A stretch of 13,774 nt of DNA from an uncultured Eubacterium sp. (GTDB lineage Bacteria > Bacillota > Clostridia > Lachnospirales > Lachnospiraceae), in contig CAUCXT010000058.1 in NCBI GenBank assembly GCA_958446835.1, positions 1-13,774 of the forward strand. Direction: 5' to 3'. Below the pieces are notes generated by a model. That model was not told the DNA's origin and ran no database searches. It saw only the letters and a program-made list of their open reading frames with translations. Position 1 is the first letter of the stretch. Every line of letters starts with the position of its first letter. Position numbers and translations under genes: made by a program. Shown here in pieces: positions 5,873 to 12,165 of this stretch.

Positions 5873-7453
5873 TCATGGTTTTACATATTCTTCTATTATA
5901 CAGCTATGCCGTTTCTTATCCTTCCCCTCAGAATCATAGTTGATTCCAACAAGCAGAATCCTGTCGCTGTAATCTGCAAGCGCACCGTGGTAGCGGTTAG
6001 CCTTTATCTGCTGTATGGCAGTGTCGGCGGATTGGTTGTATTTTAGCTCCACAATCATAGCGGGTCTATGCCCGGCGTTAACTCTTGGAATGAAAGCAAA
6101 GTCGGCAAAGCCCTTTCCGGCAGGCATTTCGCGGACGATATTGTAGTATGCCGGCGCGGTGAAATATGCCATCGTGAGGACACAGCTCAATGAATTTTCA
6201 TCGTTGTATTTCAGGACGGAGGTGTAGGTATCGTGGGCGAGCTCGATGAGTTCGGCGACTTTTTCACTGTCACCGTTTATAGTGGCTCTGAGCAGCTCAT
6301 CACATTTTCCTACCGATTTTGCCACTTCGCTCCAGCCACCGGTACAAAGTGCAGCCTGATACGCCTTTTTGACTTCATAATTAGGTATATAGGCACTTCC
6401 TTCTTCATTGTCATATCCAAGATATCCAAGATGGATTAATGCAGTGATGGCGTCATCTTTTGAGGCAACGGTGGAGAAGTCATTTTGAAAAGTATCTGTA
6501 TTTACATATACCTTATCACCTGACAGCATTTTCAATATATCATCCTTTAAGCCATCATAATTCATCATAATGAAGGTGTTAATTGACGCAAACGATGAAG
6601 TGTTTTTCCAGTATGAATCAAAGCGGTGCCTGTCAAGAGCCATTGCCACGGAATTAGGGTTATACATGTGAACACCATCAATCAAATAGCCATTATACCA
6701 TGCCTTTGTATTATCAAAATCTAAATCATGTTCTTTACATAGTTCCCGTACTTCATCCTCTGTAAAACCATAGAATTCTGTGATAGGATAAGAGCTCAGC
6801 ATTGTGTACTCCCTGAAATTGTTGAGCGCCGATTCATCCTTAATCTTTTTGATTGGCAGGATACCTGTGATATATGCCAGCGCAAGGAAGGACTTGGATT
6901 CCTCCGATTTGAACAGTGAGTGGAGAAACTGCAAATATTTGTGAATCAGATTTTCGTCATGGCTGTTTCTGATTATACAATCCCACTCATCGATAATAAT
7001 TACAAAGGCGGTATCAGTTTTTCGATATATCTCATATATGAGCAGATAAAGCTCTTTTTCATAATTAAGCGAATCACCATACACTTCCCTAAAGTCATCG
7101 CAGATACGCTCCTTGATAGACTCTGTCAAGTCCTCTTTATGAAAATCCCAGACAGAGGAGATATCCAGATGTATGACATTGTATTTGTTCAGGTACTTTT
7201 TGTAATCAGCATTATTAGCAATTTTTGTATCATCAAAAAGCTTTGTCGAATCACAGCCAAGGCTATAGTAGGCGTCAATCATACCCGCGGCATGTGACTT
7301 GCCAAAACGTCTGGCGTGACTTAGAGCAATACATTTGTCATCAGTGAACAATCTGCGGTTAAGAAAATTCAACAGATTTGTCTTATCAACATAAATCATA
7401 CTGTTTTTTGCCTGTCTGAAACTAGCATTACTTGGATTGAAATATATTCCCAT
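5873..7453 (-). CDS. AAA-ATPase-like protein with C-terminal PD-(D/E)XK nuclease domain
   Basis: This 526-residue protein has the AAA-ATPase_like/PDDEXK_9 (formerly DUF1703) layout. The N-terminal YVDKTNLLNFLNRRL and P-loop variant ARRFGKS (residues 47-53, with Arg-Arg-Phe in place of the usual glycine-rich run) are typical. Walker B is FVIIIDEWD (150-158). The C-terminal domain has the nuclease triad: D451 in FADFAFIP, then E469 and K471 in IVELKYN, with Q481-Q482 in the following helix. All catalytic positions seem intact. The family is amplified in Clostridia and Bacteroidetes and its role is unproven; mobile or selfish behaviour and defence have both been considered. The start at 7453 follows an ideal GGAGGTG ribosome site. 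The gene is monocistronic, with its own promoter and a structured leader. Confidence 0.95.
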   Translation of the reverse strand: MGIYFNPSNASFRQAKNSMIYVDKTNLLNFLNRRLFTDDKCIALSHARRFGKSHAAGMIDAYYSLGCDSTKLFDDTKIANNADYKKYLNKYNVIHLDISSVWDFHKEDLTESIKERICDDFREVYGDSLNYEKELYLLIYEIYRKTDTAFVIIIDEWDCIIRNSHDENLIHKYLQFLHSLFKSEESKSFLALAYITGILPIKKIKDESALNNFREYTMLSSYPITEFYGFTEDEVRELCKEHDLDFDNTKAWYNGYLIDGVHMYNPNSVAMALDRHRFDSYWKNTSSFASINTFIMMNYDGLKDDILKMLSGDKVYVNTDTFQNDFSTVASKDDAITALIHLGYLGYDNEEGSAYIPNYEVKKAYQAALCTGGWSEVAKSVGKCDELLRATINGDSEKVAELIELAHDTYTSVLKYNDENSLSCVLTMAYFTAPAYYNIVREMPAGKGFADFAFIPRVNAGHRPAMIVELKYNQSADTAIQQIKANRYHGALADYSDRILLVGINYDSEGKDKKRHSCIIEEYVKP

Positions 7454-7498
7454 TGTAATTCACCTCCAAAAGTCCTATTAATTATGTATTTGCGAAAA

Positions 7499-7540
7499 GC
7501 AAATCTGTACAACATCCTGGTGCAGTACATTAAGATTTGC
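7499..7540 (-). promoter_or_regulatory. Structured leader hairpin of the ATPase-nuclease gene
   Basis: On the transcript strand GCAAATCT pairs with AGATTTGC, and inside it GTAC pairs with GTAC, separated on one side only by a TAAT bulge and closed by a 14-nt loop. It sits in the roughly 100-nt leader between the promoter and the ribosome site. Its perfect 8+4 bp pairing and one-sided bulge look selected. An operator or RNA control element is possible; it is followed by only four T, so it is a poor terminator. Confidence 0.5.
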
Positions 7541-7562
7541 AATTACATGACTTATTAATAAT

Positions 7563-7591
7563 AGTATAATTTTTTTCCTATGTTATGTCAA
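7563..7591 (-). promoter_or_regulatory. Consensus sigma-A-type promoter for the ATPase-nuclease gene
   Basis: On the minus strand a perfect TTGACA (7591-7586) is followed by exactly 17 bp and TATACT (7568-7563). Transcription would begin near 7556, leaving a leader of about 100 nt. This is the best-matching promoter in the window, so the gene is probably expressed strongly unless the leader or a repressor holds it down. Confidence 0.85.
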
Positions 7592-7682
7592 ATAAGATAT
7601 TTTGATTCCTGTAGGCAGGCACAGTAAGATTGATATATAAAAATTTGAGTTCGATAAATTTTACTGAGGGTAAATATTTTTA

Positions 7683-7691
7683 TGATATAAT
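7683..7691 (+). promoter_or_regulatory. Candidate extended -10 (TGATATAAT) upstream of the exporter
   Basis: TGA followed by TATAAT (7686-7691) forms an extended -10 box. No good -35 lies at 16-18 bp, which such promoters can tolerate. It would transcribe the micro-ORF at 7725 and perhaps the exporter gene. Confidence 0.4.
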
Positions 7692-7724
7692 AAAAGTACA
7701 TTGTAAAAATGTGAGAAGTATACT

Positions 7725-7796
7725 ATGATATCAGATAAACAATGTATGAAAGATATTCTAAAGTGCATTTTAGAAAAATATAAAGAAAAGTTATAG
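7725..7796 (+). CDS. Possible 23-residue micro-ORF
   Basis: The frame MISDKQCMKDILKCILEKYK and three further residues ends at TAG 7794-7796. It predicts one amphipathic, lysine-rich helix. The ribosome site is weak (GAGAAG). It may be a small protein, or the start of a gene that has been truncated. The rest of the 7541-7889 gap is AT-rich and shows nothing else. Confidence 0.25.
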   Translation: MISDKQCMKDILKCILEKYKEKL

Positions 7797-7889
7797 TATG
7801 AAATGCGCTTGAAGTTTTCATAGTTACTTAGGCATTTAATTCAAAATTGTTAAAACGTAATAAAAACTAAGAAAGAGAGAAACACAGTA

Positions 7890-8864
7890 ATGAACACCAA
7901 AGACCAGTTGACAGACACATCAAAATCAAAGGAAAATAAGACAGATTTTCTACAGAAAACCTGGGTTGTATGTGCACTTGCGCTTGTGTGCACATTTTTG
8001 TGGGGGAGTGCTTCACCATGTATAAAGCTAGGATATGCGCTATTTCAGATACCGTCGAGTGAGACATGGACACAGGTATTGTTTGCCGGAATGCGATTCA
8101 TATTGGCGGGAGCGCTGGCTATTCTTATAGGGAGTGTGCTCAACCGCAAGCTGTTAGTTCCGACTAAGTCATCGATTCCAAGCATTGCGAAGCTTGCGCT
8201 GTTCCAGACGATACTACAGTACATTTTCTTTTACATAGGGCTTGCTCATAACAGCGGTGTCAAGGCTTCAATTATAAATGGTTCAAATACATTTTTCGTG
8301 ATATTGCTGGCAGGGCTTGTATTTCATCAGGAAAAGCTCAGCTTCAAGAAGCTTGCAGGCTGTGTTATAGGATTTGCCGGTGTAATCATCGTGAGCATGA
8401 ATGGAAAATCTATTGACATGAACCTCAGCCTTATGGGGGATGGAAGCCTGTTTCTGTGCGCGATATCTTATGCGATATCGTCCTGCCTTATGAAGAATTA
8501 TTCCAAGAATGACAATCCTGTAATGCTCAGCGGATATCAGTTCATACTTGGCGGTATAGTTATGGTGATTCTTGGCTTTGCCATGGGTGGCAGAATCAGC
8601 CATGTATCGGTAGGCGCGGTTCTTATGCTGTTCTATCTGGCATGTATATCGGCAGTTGCGTATTCACTCTGGGGAATACTGCTCAAGCACAATCCGGTAT
8701 CGAAGGTGGCAATCTTCGGCTTTACCAACCCTGTATTTGGCGTGCTGCTCTCAGCGTGGTGGCTGGGCGAGGGCAGCAGTGAGCTTGGAATAAATGCACT
8801 TATAGCCCTAATACTTGTAAGCATAGGTATACTTATCGTGAACGTGCGCACAACAGCGAAATAG
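7890..8864 (+). CDS. EamA/DMT-superfamily transporter (10 TM)
   Basis: This 324-residue integral membrane protein has two EamA repeats, each of five predicted membrane segments. The first repeat starts at about residue 27 (VVCALALVCTFLWGSASPCI, with the family W-G-S-(A/x) motif) and ends near residue 168. The second starts at about 182 (LMGDGSLFLCAISYAISSCL) and ends near 319 (ALIALILVSIGILIVNV). Conserved landmarks are the proline-bearing NPVFGVLLSAWWLGE near the ninth segment and YSLWGILLKHNPVS between repeats. Members export amino acids, nucleotides or drugs; no substrate can be given here. The N-terminal 25 residues are polar and cytosolic. A purine-rich AAAGAGAG site lies about 11 nt before ATG 7890. 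It appears to be a single-gene unit; the gene after it is separated by 350 bp. Confidence 0.93.
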   Translation: MNTKDQLTDTSKSKENKTDFLQKTWVVCALALVCTFLWGSASPCIKLGYALFQIPSSETWTQVLFAGMRFILAGALAILIGSVLNRKLLVPTKSSIPSIAKLALFQTILQYIFFYIGLAHNSGVKASIINGSNTFFVILLAGLVFHQEKLSFKKLAGCVIGFAGVIIVSMNGKSIDMNLSLMGDGSLFLCAISYAISSCLMKNYSKNDNPVMLSGYQFILGGIVMVILGFAMGGRISHVSVGAVLMLFYLACISAVAYSLWGILLKHNPVSKVAIFGFTNPVFGVLLSAWWLGEGSSELGINALIALILVSIGILIVNVRTTAK

Positions 8865-8869
8865 TTGGG

Positions 8870-8917
8870 GTGGATGAAAAAATTGTGTATGAAAGATTGT
8901 GTGTGAAGGGTTTTGCC
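8870..8917 (+). repeat. Imperfect direct repeat after the exporter gene
   Basis: ATTGTGTATGAAA and ATTGTGTGTGAAG stand in near-tandem just after the stop codon, followed by a weak GGG-TTTTG-CCC stem. There is no T-tract, so I do not call a terminator here. No other feature is seen before 8983. Confidence 0.35.
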
Positions 8918-8982
8918 CAAAATAAGCCGAAAATCACATACGGTTGAATATGGCATTGAAATAAAAATTAGTAAAATTTAAG

Positions 8983-9117
8983 AGTTATGAAAATGACCGG
9001 ATAATTATGCGCGAATGGTGCGCTACCTTGAGGTTAGGTTTTAGGTATGGCTTTAAGGGGTGGCATAGCGTGAATAATATCCGGTCATTTTTAATTGGTT
9101 ATTTGGTTTTCATAACT
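8983..9117 (+). ncRNA. About 135-nt imperfect hairpin: candidate structured RNA or MITE
   Basis: The left arm 8983-9003 (AGTTATGAAAATGACCGGATA) is matched by the right arm 9077-9117 once a stretch of about 16 nt (from 9092 to 9107) is looped out of one side only. That gives a roughly 20-bp stem with a single large bulge. Inside, CGCTACC (9021-9027) can pair with part of GGTGGCATAGCG (9059-9070), TTGAGG with CTTTAA, and GCGC with GCGC locally, making a branched fold. There is no ORF in it. It ends about 60 bp upstream of the LytTR promoter, so it is not in that gene's leader. It may be an independent small RNA, a 3' element of the exporter transcript, or a miniature inverted-repeat element. 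No known RNA class is recognised. Confidence 0.45.
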
Positions 9118-9129
9118 GCCGACCGGCAG
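9116..9129. promoter_or_regulatory. Palindrome CTGCCG-AC-CGGCAG upstream of the LytTR promoter
   Basis: A perfect 6-bp GC-rich dyad in otherwise AT-rich DNA, about 50 bp before the -10 of the LytTR operon. It could be an operator or the tail of the hairpin element with which it overlaps by two bases. Confidence 0.4.
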
Positions 9130-9143
9130 AAAATATAGACCAC

Positions 9144-9185
9144 TTGTCGCAATTTACTTTTATTTTTTTACCGTACATATATAAT
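9144..9185 (+). promoter_or_regulatory. LytTR operon promoter: good -10, weak -35
   Basis: A perfect TATAAT (9180-9185) lacks a recognisable -35 at 16-18 bp, where the sequence is a T-run. Promoters activated by LytTR regulators typically have this form, with the regulator bound near -35. The GC-containing block CTTGTCGCAATTTACT (about 9143-9158) is a possible binding site. The activator role is inference. Confidence 0.5.
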
Positions 9186-9216
9186 CGGTTACATAGGAAG
9201 CAGGAAGGAGCCGCAG

Positions 9217-9657
9217 ATGAAAATAGCATTTGAGATAAATGAAAAATATAAAAAGCCGGAAATACATATATGCAGTGACAGGGATGACCTTGAGAGCAGA
9301 CGGATTTATATGACTGTCAGGGAGGCGTTTGAAAAGAATATAACAGCTTATGATGACAATGAGCCGGTTATGATAAGACATGGCGATATTGTGAGAATTT
9401 TTACCCAGAATAAGAATGTGTATCTTCTCACGGAAAAGAGACAGTACCGGCTCAGGGAACGGTTATATGAGCTGGAAGAGATATTGGATTCAGACAGTTT
9501 TGTGCGGATATCCAATTCAGAAATCGTGAATGTGAAGAAAATAATTAGGCTGGACACAAGCATTACCGGAACGATACAGATGTACATGAAGGGAAATACG
9601 CAGACATTCGTATCCAGAAGATATGTGAGCAGGATAAAGAAGGCATTAAAATTATAA
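9217..9657 (+). CDS. LytTR-family DNA-binding transcriptional regulator (no receiver domain)
   Basis: This 146-residue regulator consists of a β-strand-rich N-terminal 45 residues and a LytTR DNA-binding domain from about residue 48 to the end. The landmarks are IVRIFTQNKNVYLLTEKRQY, LRERLYELEEIL, the conserved DSDSFVRISNSEIVNVKKI and the closing FVSRRYVSRIKKAL. There is no phosphorylatable receiver domain, so it is not a classic response regulator. The start is fixed by an excellent AAGGAG site (9204-9210). The next gene encodes a DUF3021 membrane protein. This pair is a known LytTR regulatory system (HdrRM/BrsRM type in streptococci), in which the membrane partner inhibits the regulator. 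It most likely controls its own operon, including the ABC exporter. Confidence 0.93.
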   Translation: MKIAFEINEKYKKPEIHICSDRDDLESRRIYMTVREAFEKNITAYDDNEPVMIRHGDIVRIFTQNKNVYLLTEKRQYRLRERLYELEEILDSDSFVRISNSEIVNVKKIIRLDTSITGTIQMYMKGNTQTFVSRRYVSRIKKALKL

Positions 9658-9733
9658 AACAGATTATATTTAACGGCAGAATGAATATAAGACCAAGGGA
9701 AGAGATATTCAAGGTGTGGTAGTAAAAATAATG

Positions 9734-9747
9734 TAACTATGCAGTTA
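9734..9747. promoter_or_regulatory. Dyad TAACT-ATGC-AGTTA in the LytTR-DUF3021 gap
   Basis: A perfect 5-bp inverted repeat about 45 bp before the DUF3021 start, followed by AT-rich sequence with a TATAAA. It may be an internal operator or promoter that separates expression of the regulator from its inhibitor and exporter. Confidence 0.3.
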
Positions 9748-9794
9748 AATTATAGAAGTTATATAAAATGATGATTTAAGAAAGGGCGAATAAA

Positions 9795-10271
9795 ATGATA
9801 AAAAATGTATTGCTTAGAATTATAAATAGCTTTATGTACGCCATAGGCATAACAACGGTTGTCTACATTATAGTGATAATGTTTTCCGGGCAGACGCCGC
9901 TTATACCGGACTATGCACAGAGATTTGACAGCGATGTGAAGGCTCTGCTTGTTCAATTGGTATTGATAGGCGTGATGAGCGCGGCGCTGGGAGGAGGTAC
10001 GATAATAATGGAGTTTGAAAGGCTTGGACTGCTTGTACAGAGCGCTATCTATTTTGTAATTTCGCTGTGTGTATGGCTCTTTGTGGGGAATTTCTGCTGG
10101 TGTATAACCAAGTATCCGCAGGCATTCGTATCTGTAATTGTAAGCTATACGGTTTCATATATTGTATGCTGGGTAATCCAGTACAGAATATGTAAGAAAA
10201 ATATAGATGATATCAATAAAAAAATAATGGAATTGGAGGCGGATAATCATGGAGAACGCGATTGTAATTGA
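9795..10271 (+). CDS. DUF3021 membrane protein, probable LytTR inhibitor
   Basis: This 158-residue protein has four predicted membrane segments: about residues 10-30 (SFMYAIGITTVVYIIVIMF), 50-68 (LLVQLVLIGVMSAALGGG), 80-100 (LVQSAIYFVISLCVWLFVG) and 112-132 (VSVIVSYTVSYIVCWVIQY). A charged cytosolic tail follows (CKKNIDDINKKIMELEADN). Layout and length fit DUF3021. In LytTR regulatory systems such proteins hold the LytTR regulator inactive, directly or by signalling from the membrane. An AAAGGG ribosome site precedes ATG 9795. Its end overlaps the ABC ATPase gene by 23 bp, so the two are translationally coupled and belong to one unit with the exporter. Confidence 0.87.
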   Translation: MIKNVLLRIINSFMYAIGITTVVYIIVIMFSGQTPLIPDYAQRFDSDVKALLVQLVLIGVMSAALGGGTIIMEFERLGLLVQSAIYFVISLCVWLFVGNFCWCITKYPQAFVSVIVSYTVSYIVCWVIQYRICKKNIDDINKKIMELEADNHGERDCN

Positions 10272-10974
10272 TGGTCTGAAAAAGGAATACGGCAAAAAAA
10301 CTGCGGTGAACGCAATATCCCTTAATGTGGAGCAGGGGACGCTTTTCTCGCTGTTGGGTGTCAATGGAGCGGGAAAAACCACAACGATAAAAATGCTCAC
10401 AGGTCTTACCAAGCCCACATCCGGTGAGGCGTATGTGATGGGCAGGAGCATAAATACGGAGCTTGATGAGGTGAAAAAGTTGGTGAGTGTTTCGCCGCAG
10501 GATACGGCGGTTGCGCCCAACCTCACAGTGAGGGAGAATCTTGAGTTCATTGCCGGTATTTATGGTATGGATAGGAAGCGCGCGAAGGAAAAAGCAGATG
10601 AGCTTGTAAAAGAATTTTCGATGGAGGAGATAGAAAAGTCGATGGCGAAAACCTTATCCGGTGGATGGCAGAGGAGGCTTAGCATTGCCATGGCACTTAT
10701 CACGGAACCCCTAATCCTGTTTCTGGATGAACCAACGCTGGGGTTGGATGTCATCGCCAGAAGGGAGCTGTGGCAGATTATCAATTCGGTGAAGAAAAAT
10801 GTGACGGTAGTGTTGACAACGCATTACATGGAGGAGGCGGAAAAGCTCTCCGACAAGGTCGCAGTCATGGTAAAAGGCGAGGTCAAGGCTGTCGGAACTG
10901 TATCTGAGCTGCTGCAAAGGACAGGTAAGCAGAATCTGGAGGAAGCATTCGTATCGATAGTCGGGGTGGAATAA
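10249..10974 (+). CDS. ABC transporter ATP-binding protein (ABC-2 type exporter)
   Basis: This 241-residue nucleotide-binding subunit powers the permease encoded just downstream. Walker A is GVNGAGKT (37-44), the Q-loop glutamine is in SPQDTA (Q84), the signature is LSGGW (136-140, where the usual last residue is Q; another Q follows), Walker B is LILFLDE (155-161) and the switch histidine is H192 in TTHYMEEAE. All residues for ATP hydrolysis are in place. The closing EEAFVSIVG matches the drug/antibiotic-exporter (CcmA/DrrA-like) group. A GGAGGCGG ribosome site lies inside the end of the DUF3021 gene. The substrate cannot be read from sequence; self-protection against peptides or other membrane-active compounds is a common role in this context. 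Confidence 0.95.
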   Translation: MENAIVIDGLKKEYGKKTAVNAISLNVEQGTLFSLLGVNGAGKTTTIKMLTGLTKPTSGEAYVMGRSINTELDEVKKLVSVSPQDTAVAPNLTVRENLEFIAGIYGMDRKRAKEKADELVKEFSMEEIEKSMAKTLSGGWQRRLSIAMALITEPLILFLDEPTLGLDVIARRELWQIINSVKKNVTVVLTTHYMEEAEKLSDKVAVMVKGEVKAVGTVSELLQRTGKQNLEEAFVSIVGVE

Positions 10975-10990
10975 GAAGGAGAAGAAATAT

Positions 10991-11752
10991 ATGAGAGCAT
11001 TGGTATTTGGAAATAGAACATTTAAGGAAATTCTAAGGGATCCGCTCAGTTATATTTTTTGCGTGGGTTTTCCTATAGTAATGTTGATAGTTATGTCGAT
11101 TGTGAATGACAGTATACCGGTAGAGAGCGGGATGACGGTTTTCCAGCTAAGAAATCTGACACCCGGCATAATGGTGTTCGGTCTGGGATTTGTCATGCTG
11201 TTTACATGTATTCAGGTGTCGAAGGACAGGACAACGGCGCTGATGCTGCGCCTCTACACATCGCCGATGAAAACGATGGATTTTCTGATAGGCTACACAC
11301 TTCCTGTCATACTAATCGCTTTTATCCAGTCGGTTGTGACATACATCTGCGTCGGAGTTATCAGTATTATTGTGGGAGAAAGTCTGAAGCTATCCGACAT
11401 GCTGTTATGTCTTGTCTGCCTTATTCCGACGGAGGTATTGCTGATTGGCTTCGGGCTGCTGTTTGGTTCAATGCTTAGCGATAAGGCGGCACCCGGCTTC
11501 TGCTCAATAATAATTTCCCTTATAAGCATGATCGGCGGAGTGTTCATGGATGTTGATATGATGGGCGGCGCAATCAAGAATGTAAGTCATGCCCTCCCAT
11601 TTTATCATGGAGTGTATATCGCAAGGAAAGCGTTCGCAGGGAACTTAGGCGGACTTGGAAAATCCTTCGCCGTAGTCTCTGTCTGGGCTGTGGCAGTATA
11701 TCTGCTTGCCTGCGCTGTATTCAGAAATAAAATGCAGAAGGATGTGCGATAG
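10991..11752 (+). CDS. ABC-2 type transporter permease
   Basis: This 253-residue membrane subunit pairs with the ATPase encoded 16 bp upstream. Six membrane segments can be seen: about 20-40 (SYIFCVGFPIVMLIVMSIV), 58-76 (GIMVFGLGFVMLFTCI), 100-128 (GYTLPVILIAFIQSVVTY and what follows), 135-158 (MLLCLVCLIPTEVLLIGFGL), 170-186 (CSIIISLISMIGGVFMD) and 225-245 (SFAVVSVWAVAVYLLACAV). The motif DRTTALMLRLYTSPM after the second segment and the ALPFYHGV loop are typical of ABC2 exporter permeases. Length is that of a single permease forming a homodimer. AAGGAG stands before the ATG. A REP-like palindrome a few bases after the stop probably ends the operon. Confidence 0.93.
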   Translation: MRALVFGNRTFKEILRDPLSYIFCVGFPIVMLIVMSIVNDSIPVESGMTVFQLRNLTPGIMVFGLGFVMLFTCIQVSKDRTTALMLRLYTSPMKTMDFLIGYTLPVILIAFIQSVVTYICVGVISIIVGESLKLSDMLLCLVCLIPTEVLLIGFGLLFGSMLSDKAAPGFCSIIISLISMIGGVFMDVDMMGGAIKNVSHALPFYHGVYIARKAFAGNLGGLGKSFAVVSVWAVAVYLLACAVFRNKMQKDVR

Positions 11753-11757
11753 CTGGT

Positions 11758-11791
11758 TGGGACAAGGGGGCAGACCCAGCGTTTGTCCCCA
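11758..11791 (+). repeat. REP-like palindrome after the ABC operon
   Basis: GGGACAA (11759-11765) pairs with TTGTCCC (11783-11789), enclosing a core GGGGGCAGACCC that is itself partly self-complementary. The same design recurs at 13721-13749, so it is a dispersed repeat and not just a terminator. Placement right after a stop codon fits a transcript-ending or mRNA-stabilising role. Confidence 0.7.
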
Positions 11792-11812
11792 AAATTATAC
11801 TATAGGTATAAT
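11783..11812 (+). promoter_or_regulatory. Possible upstream promoter for the rtcB region
   Basis: TTGTCC (11783-11788), 18 bp, then a perfect TATAAT (11807-11812). The -35 lies in the 3' arm of the REP-like palindrome. The dyad TTATAC-TATAG-GTATAA overlaps the -10 and could be an operator. Confidence 0.45.
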
Positions 11813-11839
11813 GACAAATGAGAAAAAGTATGCTATTAT
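11811..11839 (+). promoter_or_regulatory. Promoter for the small ORF and rtcB
   Basis: ATGACA (11811-11816; one base from TTGACA), 17 bp, then TATTAT (11834-11839) with an extended TG at 11831-11832. The start point would be near 11846. The hairpin CGGATT (11862-11867) / AATCCG (11876-11881) lies early in the transcript. Confidence 0.65.
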
Positions 11840-11895
11840 GTCGGTAACAAAGAAAGAGAAGCGGATTGTAATGTGAATCCGGGAAAGGAAAGAAG

Positions 11896-12048
11896 ATGTT
11901 TACAGTTATTTTACCAAGTTACTTATATTCAGAACATTCAATAGATGCGGCGCTTAATTTTGGAAAAGAGCGTGGCGTTGGCTTTGTGTATTCATATAAG
12001 AGCAGGCTTGGAGAGAATACTGTGATAACGGATATAGGAATGTCATAG
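11896..12048 (+). CDS. Small 50-residue protein of unknown function upstream of rtcB
   Basis: The ATG at 11896 follows a good purine ribosome site (GGAAAGGAAAGAAG). The frame runs MFTVILPSYLYSEHSIDAAL, then NFGKERGVGFVYSYKSRLGE, and ends DIGMS at TAG 12046-12048. The first strand is hydrophobic, but there is no membrane segment or signal peptide; it looks like a small α/β protein. I do not recognise a family. It has its own promoter upstream and a strong terminator downstream, so it is a complete transcription unit or the translated leader of rtcB. Its protein-like composition and ribosome site argue that it is really translated. Confidence 0.6.
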   Translation: MFTVILPSYLYSEHSIDAALNFGKERGVGFVYSYKSRLGENTVITDIGMS

Positions 12049-12087
12049 GGATAAGCAGATGACAACCGGATACATAGATTTTTAACC

Positions 12088-12127
12088 GCCTATCTTGTGT
12101 GGAGTGCACAGGATGGGCGTTTTTTTG
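12088..12127 (+). terminator. Terminator or attenuator between the small ORF and rtcB
   Basis: GCCTATCTTGTG (12088-12099) pairs with CACAGGATGGGC (12107-12118) over 12 bp with two U·G wobbles and a 7-nt loop, followed by G and seven T. It lies only 39 bp before the rtcB start codon, and no new promoter is visible between them. rtcB expression should therefore depend on read-through, as in attenuation. Confidence 0.85.
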
Positions 12128-12165
12128 TGTATGATTTAAAACATTTTTGGGAAAGGGAAAAAATT

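Noticed and set aside
4010..7453. The two AAA ATPases as a paired defence system
   Set aside because: They are convergent, belong to different families, lie over 600 bp apart with debris between, and have separate terminator and promoter. No evidence links them functionally.
10654..10668. Signature LSGGW instead of LSGGQ in the ABC ATPase, as a sign of lost function
   Set aside because: W at this place is common in ABC-2 drug-exporter ATPases and all other catalytic residues are intact.
12097..12165. Upstream GTG start for rtcB adding 23 residues
   Set aside because: The GTG lies inside the terminator stem, no ribosome site precedes it, and the extra residues do not look like RtcB. ATG 12166 has AAAGGGA at the right distance.
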